Part shown: positions 24,436 through 26,880 of the stretch, in pieces | Position numbering within the stretch: position 1 is the stretch's first letter | Layout: each line of letters opens with the position of its first letter | Assembly: GCA_023405815.1 (NCBI GenBank) | Contig: JAEXXM010000048.1 | Span: 1 to 26,880 of the forward strand | DNA: 26,880 nucleotides | Direction of reading: 5' to 3' | Source: Pseudomonadota bacterium | Lineage (GTDB): Bacteria > Pseudomonadota > Alphaproteobacteria > Rhizobiales > Hyphomicrobiaceae | Position numbers and translations under genes: made by a program | The notes under the pieces: generated by a model | Told to the model about the DNA's origin: nothing | Seen by the model: only the letters and a program-made list of their open reading frames with translations | Databases searched by the model: none

Positions 24436-25236
24436 CTAAAGATCGCCGCCGGCCGCCCGCTTGCGGGGGAAATCCTTGTCGAAGGCACGCTCGAGCTGCT
24501 GGCGCGTCGACGGATCGGTGAGGTCGAGGCACAGCGGCGTCACCGAGATGCGCCGCGCATCGATGGCCGCAAGGTCTGTTCCCTGCACCAGCGTCGACGG
24601 CGGGCGCTCGAAGTTGAACCAGAAGTACGGCATGCCCCACGGATCGCTACGCTCGTCGATGCGCAGCGAGGCCTGATCGCGCCTCCCCTGCCGCGTTACC
24701 TCGATGCCCGTCACCGCGTCGGGCGGGCAGGCCGGATAGTTGACGTTGAGCACGATGTCCTTCGGCCAGTCGGATTCCAGCAGGCGCGCGATGAGCCCAG
24801 GACCGTGCGTCAGCGGCGTCTCCCAATGGATCTTGCCTTCCTCGAGCGAGCCGCCGACCTGGCTCATGGCGATCGAGCGCACGCCGAGCAGCGAGCCCTC
24901 GATGGCGGCGGCGATGGTGCCCGAGTAGGTCACGTCCTCGGCGAGGTTGGAGCCGTGGTTGATACCCGACAGCACGAGGTCCGGAGGATGATCGATGAGG
25001 AAATGGCGCACCGCCATGATCACGCAGTCCGTCGGCGTGCCGCGCAGAACGAACGTGCGCGCATCCGTCTGGCGCACGCGTAGCGGCTCATGCAGCGTCA
25101 TCGAGTGCGAGGCGCCGGACTGGTTCTTCTCCGGCGCGACGATCCACACATCGGAGGAAATTTCCTCCGCGATGCGCTTGAGGTGCTCCATGCCCTCCGC
25201 GCCGATGCCGTCGTCGTTGGTGACGAGAATACGCAT
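24436..25236 (-). CDS. surE: 5'/3'-nucleotidase SurE
   Basis: SurE removes phosphate from nucleoside monophosphates and is linked to stationary-phase survival. The 266-residue protein begins MRILVTNDDGIGAEGM, which holds the metal-binding Asp pair. It continues with APEKNQSGASHSMT, RGTPTDCV and the SGINHGSNLAEDVTYSGTIAAA motif with the conserved Asn ligand, and ends with the usual C-terminal swap region (LCLDLTDPSTRQQL). I chose ATG 25236, the universal family start; a codon at 25263 would add nine residues. It lies downstream of serS on the same strand, with a repeat element between them, and upstream of the LysM/LytM gene. The pcm gene usually found beside surE is missing. Confidence 0.95.
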   Translation of the reverse strand: MRILVTNDDGIGAEGMEHLKRIAEEISSDVWIVAPEKNQSGASHSMTLHEPLRVRQTDARTFVLRGTPTDCVIMAVRHFLIDHPPDLVLSGINHGSNLAEDVTYSGTIAAAIEGSLLGVRSIAMSQVGGSLEEGKIHWETPLTHGPGLIARLLESDWPKDIVLNVNYPACPPDAVTGIEVTRQGRRDQASLRIDERSDPWGMPYFWFNFERPPSTLVQGTDLAAIDARRISVTPLCLDLTDPSTRQQLERAFDKDFPRKRAAGGDL

Positions 25237-25265
25237 GTTCTTACAGCTCTCCTCGGCTACCAACG

Positions 25266-25372
25266 CTCTCCCTCCCCCTTGATGGGGGAGGGCTGGGGAG
25301 GGGGTGGTGCAGCGCCCTCGATGTCGTGGACACCCCCCACCCTGACCCTCCCCCGCAAGGGGGGAGGGAAAG
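25266..25372. repeat. Intergenic mirror repeat with two identical G/C hairpins
   Basis: Two hairpins have identical 9-bp stems, CCCTCCCCC / GGGGGAGGG: 25270-25292 (loop TTGAT) and 25346-25368 (loop GCAAG). Between them, CTGGGGAGGGGGTG is mirrored by CACCCCCCACCCTGA, so the whole element is one imperfect inverted repeat. Such elements are dispersed in Hyphomicrobiales genomes. It lies between serS and surE, and would form a strong RNA structure in a joint transcript. Confidence 0.75.
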
Positions 25373-25410
25373 AGAGGAAGATCGCCTCAACGCGGGCCCG
25401 CATCCAATCA

Positions 25411-26694
25411 TCACGCGGCCTTCTCGATGACGGCGAGGCCGCCCATGTACGGACGCAGCGCCTCCGGCACGATGACCGAGCCATCCGCCTGCTGGTAATT
25501 CTCCAGCACCGCAATGAGCGTGCGCCCGACCGCGAGGCCCGAGCCGTTCAGCGTGTGCACGAAACGCGTCTCCTTGCCGCCCTTCGGCTTGTAGCGCGCG
25601 TTCATGCGCCGCGCCTGGAAGTCGCCGCACACCGAGCACGAGGAAATCTCGCGATACGTGTTCTCGCCCGGCAGCCACACCTCGATGTCGTAGGTCTTCT
25701 GCGACGCAAAGCCCATGTCGCCGGTGCAAAGCAGGATGGTGCGGAACGGCAGCCCGAGCCGCTTCAAGACTTCCTCCGCGCACGACGTCATCCGCTCGTG
25801 CTCGGCGAGGCTCTCCTCCGGCGTCGTGATCGAGACGAGCTCGACCTTGGTGAACTGGTGCTGGCGGATCATGCCGCGCGTGTCTTTGCCGGCAGCGCCC
25901 GCTTCGGAGCGGAAGCACGGCGTCTGCGCCGTCAAGCGCATCGGCAGCTTCGCCTCGTCGAGGATTTCCTCGCGCACGAAGTTGGTCAGCGACACCTCGG
26001 CCGTCGGAATGAGCCAGAACCCGTTGACGGTCTGGAACAGGTCCTCGGCGAACTTTGGCAGGTTGCCGGTGCCGTAGGCCGCGTGATCCTTCACCAAGAG
26101 CGGCACGATGTTCTCGGTGTAGCCGAACTCGGTCGTATGCAGGTCGAGCATGAATGCGCCGATGGCACGCTCGAGCCGCGCCAGCGCACCCTTCAAGACG
26201 ACGAACCGAGCGCCCGAGATCTTCGCCGCCGTGGCGAAGTCCATTAAGCCGAGGCCTTCGCCGATGTCGAAGTGCTGCTTCGGCTGAAAGTCGAGCTTCG
26301 GCGGTGCACCGACCTTGCGCACCTCGACGTTGTCCTTCTCGTCCTTGCCGAGCGGTACGTCGCTAAGCGGCAGGTTCGGGATGACCGACAGCGCGTCGCG
26401 CAGCTTGGCATCGAGCGCGCGCTCGGCTTCCTCGCCCTTCGCCAGCTCATCCTTCAGCGCCGCCACCTCGGCCATCAGCTTCTCGGCCAGCGCCTCGTCT
26501 TTTGCCGCCTTGGCCTTGCCGATCTCCTTCGAGGCGGCGTTGCGGCGCGCCTGCGCTTCCTGCAGCTTCGTCACATGTGCGCGCCGCGCCTCATCGAGCG
26601 CGATCAGCTCCGCCGACTGCGGAGCAAGACCGCGCTTCTTCAAGCCGGCGTCGAATGCTTCCGGGTTCTCTCGGATCCACTTGATGTCGAACAC
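25411..26694 (-). CDS. serS: Serine--tRNA ligase
   Basis: SerRS charges tRNA-Ser (and tRNA-Sec where present) in the cytoplasm. The 427-residue protein starts MFDIKWIRENPEAFDAGL and has the N-terminal tRNA-binding coiled coil (about residues 30-105, rich in Ala, Lys, Glu). The class II core shows LIPTAEVSLTN, motif 2 in PCFRSEAGAAGKDTRGMIR followed by QHQFTKVE, EISSCSVCGDFQARRMNARY and motif 3 GSGLAVGRTLIAVLENYQ. Length is standard. It is an essential housekeeping gene, and its order with surE and an nlpD/dipM-type gene is conserved in alphaproteobacteria. Confidence 0.97.
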   Translation of the reverse strand: MFDIKWIRENPEAFDAGLKKRGLAPQSAELIALDEARRAHVTKLQEAQARRNAASKEIGKAKAAKDEALAEKLMAEVAALKDELAKGEEAERALDAKLRDALSVIPNLPLSDVPLGKDEKDNVEVRKVGAPPKLDFQPKQHFDIGEGLGLMDFATAAKISGARFVVLKGALARLERAIGAFMLDLHTTEFGYTENIVPLLVKDHAAYGTGNLPKFAEDLFQTVNGFWLIPTAEVSLTNFVREEILDEAKLPMRLTAQTPCFRSEAGAAGKDTRGMIRQHQFTKVELVSITTPEESLAEHERMTSCAEEVLKRLGLPFRTILLCTGDMGFASQKTYDIEVWLPGENTYREISSCSVCGDFQARRMNARYKPKGGKETRFVHTLNGSGLAVGRTLIAVLENYQQADGSVIVPEALRPYMGGLAVIEKAA

Positions 26695-26729
26695 GTCGGC
26701 CTCTGCTCACTGACGATGCGGGCTTTGAA

Positions 26730-26816
26730 CGTCATCCCGGCGGAGGCCGGGATCCACGACACCTCGAAAAGCGGGTGCGGAAACTTGCGTGGATGCCGGC
26801 CTTCGCCGGCATGACG
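26730..26816. repeat. Mirror-image intergenic repeat, CGTCATCCCGG...CCGGCATGACG
   Basis: The left half (26730-26758) starts CGTCATCCCGGC and ends GATCCACG; the right half (26788-26816) reads CGTGGATG and ends GGCATGACG, so the two halves are inverted copies. Each has its own hairpin (CCCGGC-GGAG-GCCGGG and GCCGGC-CTTC-GCCGGC). Elements of this type are common between genes in proteobacteria. It lies upstream of serS. The last 64 bases of the window show no supported feature. Confidence 0.75.
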
Positions 26817-26880
26817 GGATGAAACGACCTACCGTGCCCTACTACGACGGATCGTTGAATTACGCGGGACGGTATAGTGG

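Noticed and set aside
25090..26247. Plus-strand open frame of 385 codons opposite serS and surE
   Set aside because: It runs through two essential, well-conserved genes and the repeat element between them, and has no recognisable domain.
1..26880. tRNA, rRNA, CRISPR arrays, phage or transposase genes
   Set aside because: Reading both strands gave no cloverleaf with CCA-adjacent TTC loop, no regularly spaced repeats, and no integrase or transposase motif.

Overview
The window comes from a GC-rich alphaproteobacterium, most likely of the order Hyphomicrobiales. Supporting signs are the serS-surE-nlpD/dipM gene order, a perfect CtrA-type box (TTAA-N7-TTAAC) upstream of the LysM/LytM gene, a polyhydroxyalkanoic acid system protein, DUF3175 and DUF72 genes, and mirror-image intergenic repeats typical of this group. 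The genus cannot be fixed from sequence alone. I see no tRNA, rRNA, CRISPR array, intact insertion sequence or phage gene, and no recognisable transcription factor gene.

Layout. 1-3.1 kb: tail of an unidentified gene, an exported FecR-domain protein with a lysine- and glycine-rich tail, a PHA-granule family protein (minus strand) and a DUF763 protein. 3.1-3.4 kb: a decayed fragment of cysA (sulfate ABC transporter ATPase). 3.5-7.7 kb: an amino-sugar cluster. A BadF-type GlcNAc kinase, a SIS-domain (NagB-II-like) GlcN6P deaminase and NagA form a tightly overlapping minus-strand operon, divergent from murQ. Together they can take GlcNAc and MurNAc-6-P to fructose-6-P. 7.9-10.6 kb: one 905-aa reading frame carrying a GT51 peptidoglycan glycosyltransferase domain followed by a complete YcbB-type L,D-transpeptidase. 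This is the most unusual gene here. 10.8-12.8 kb: an exported protein with repeated two-cysteine modules, a YidB-family protein and a small exported protein.

12.9-17.3 kb: an RND efflux pair, with an adaptor lipoprotein and an AcrB-type pump whose reading frame is broken near 15,048. 17.5-21 kb: a c-type cytochrome lipoprotein, an LssY C-terminal-domain membrane protein, two cupins and a fused DoxD-DoxA protein (thiosulfate:quinone oxidoreductase type), suggesting a small sulfur or redox neighbourhood. 21.2-22.4 kb: DUF72 and DUF3175 genes. 22.6-26.7 kb: a degenerate LytM factor (DipM/NlpD type), surE and serS on the minus strand, separated by two different mirror-image intergenic repeats, with a third repeat upstream of serS. 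The pcm gene often found between surE and nlpD is absent.

Cell-wall biology is the common thread: recycling of GlcNAc/MurNAc, a possible glycan polymerase plus 3-3 cross-linker in one chain, and a LytM amidase-activator candidate under a probable cell-cycle promoter.
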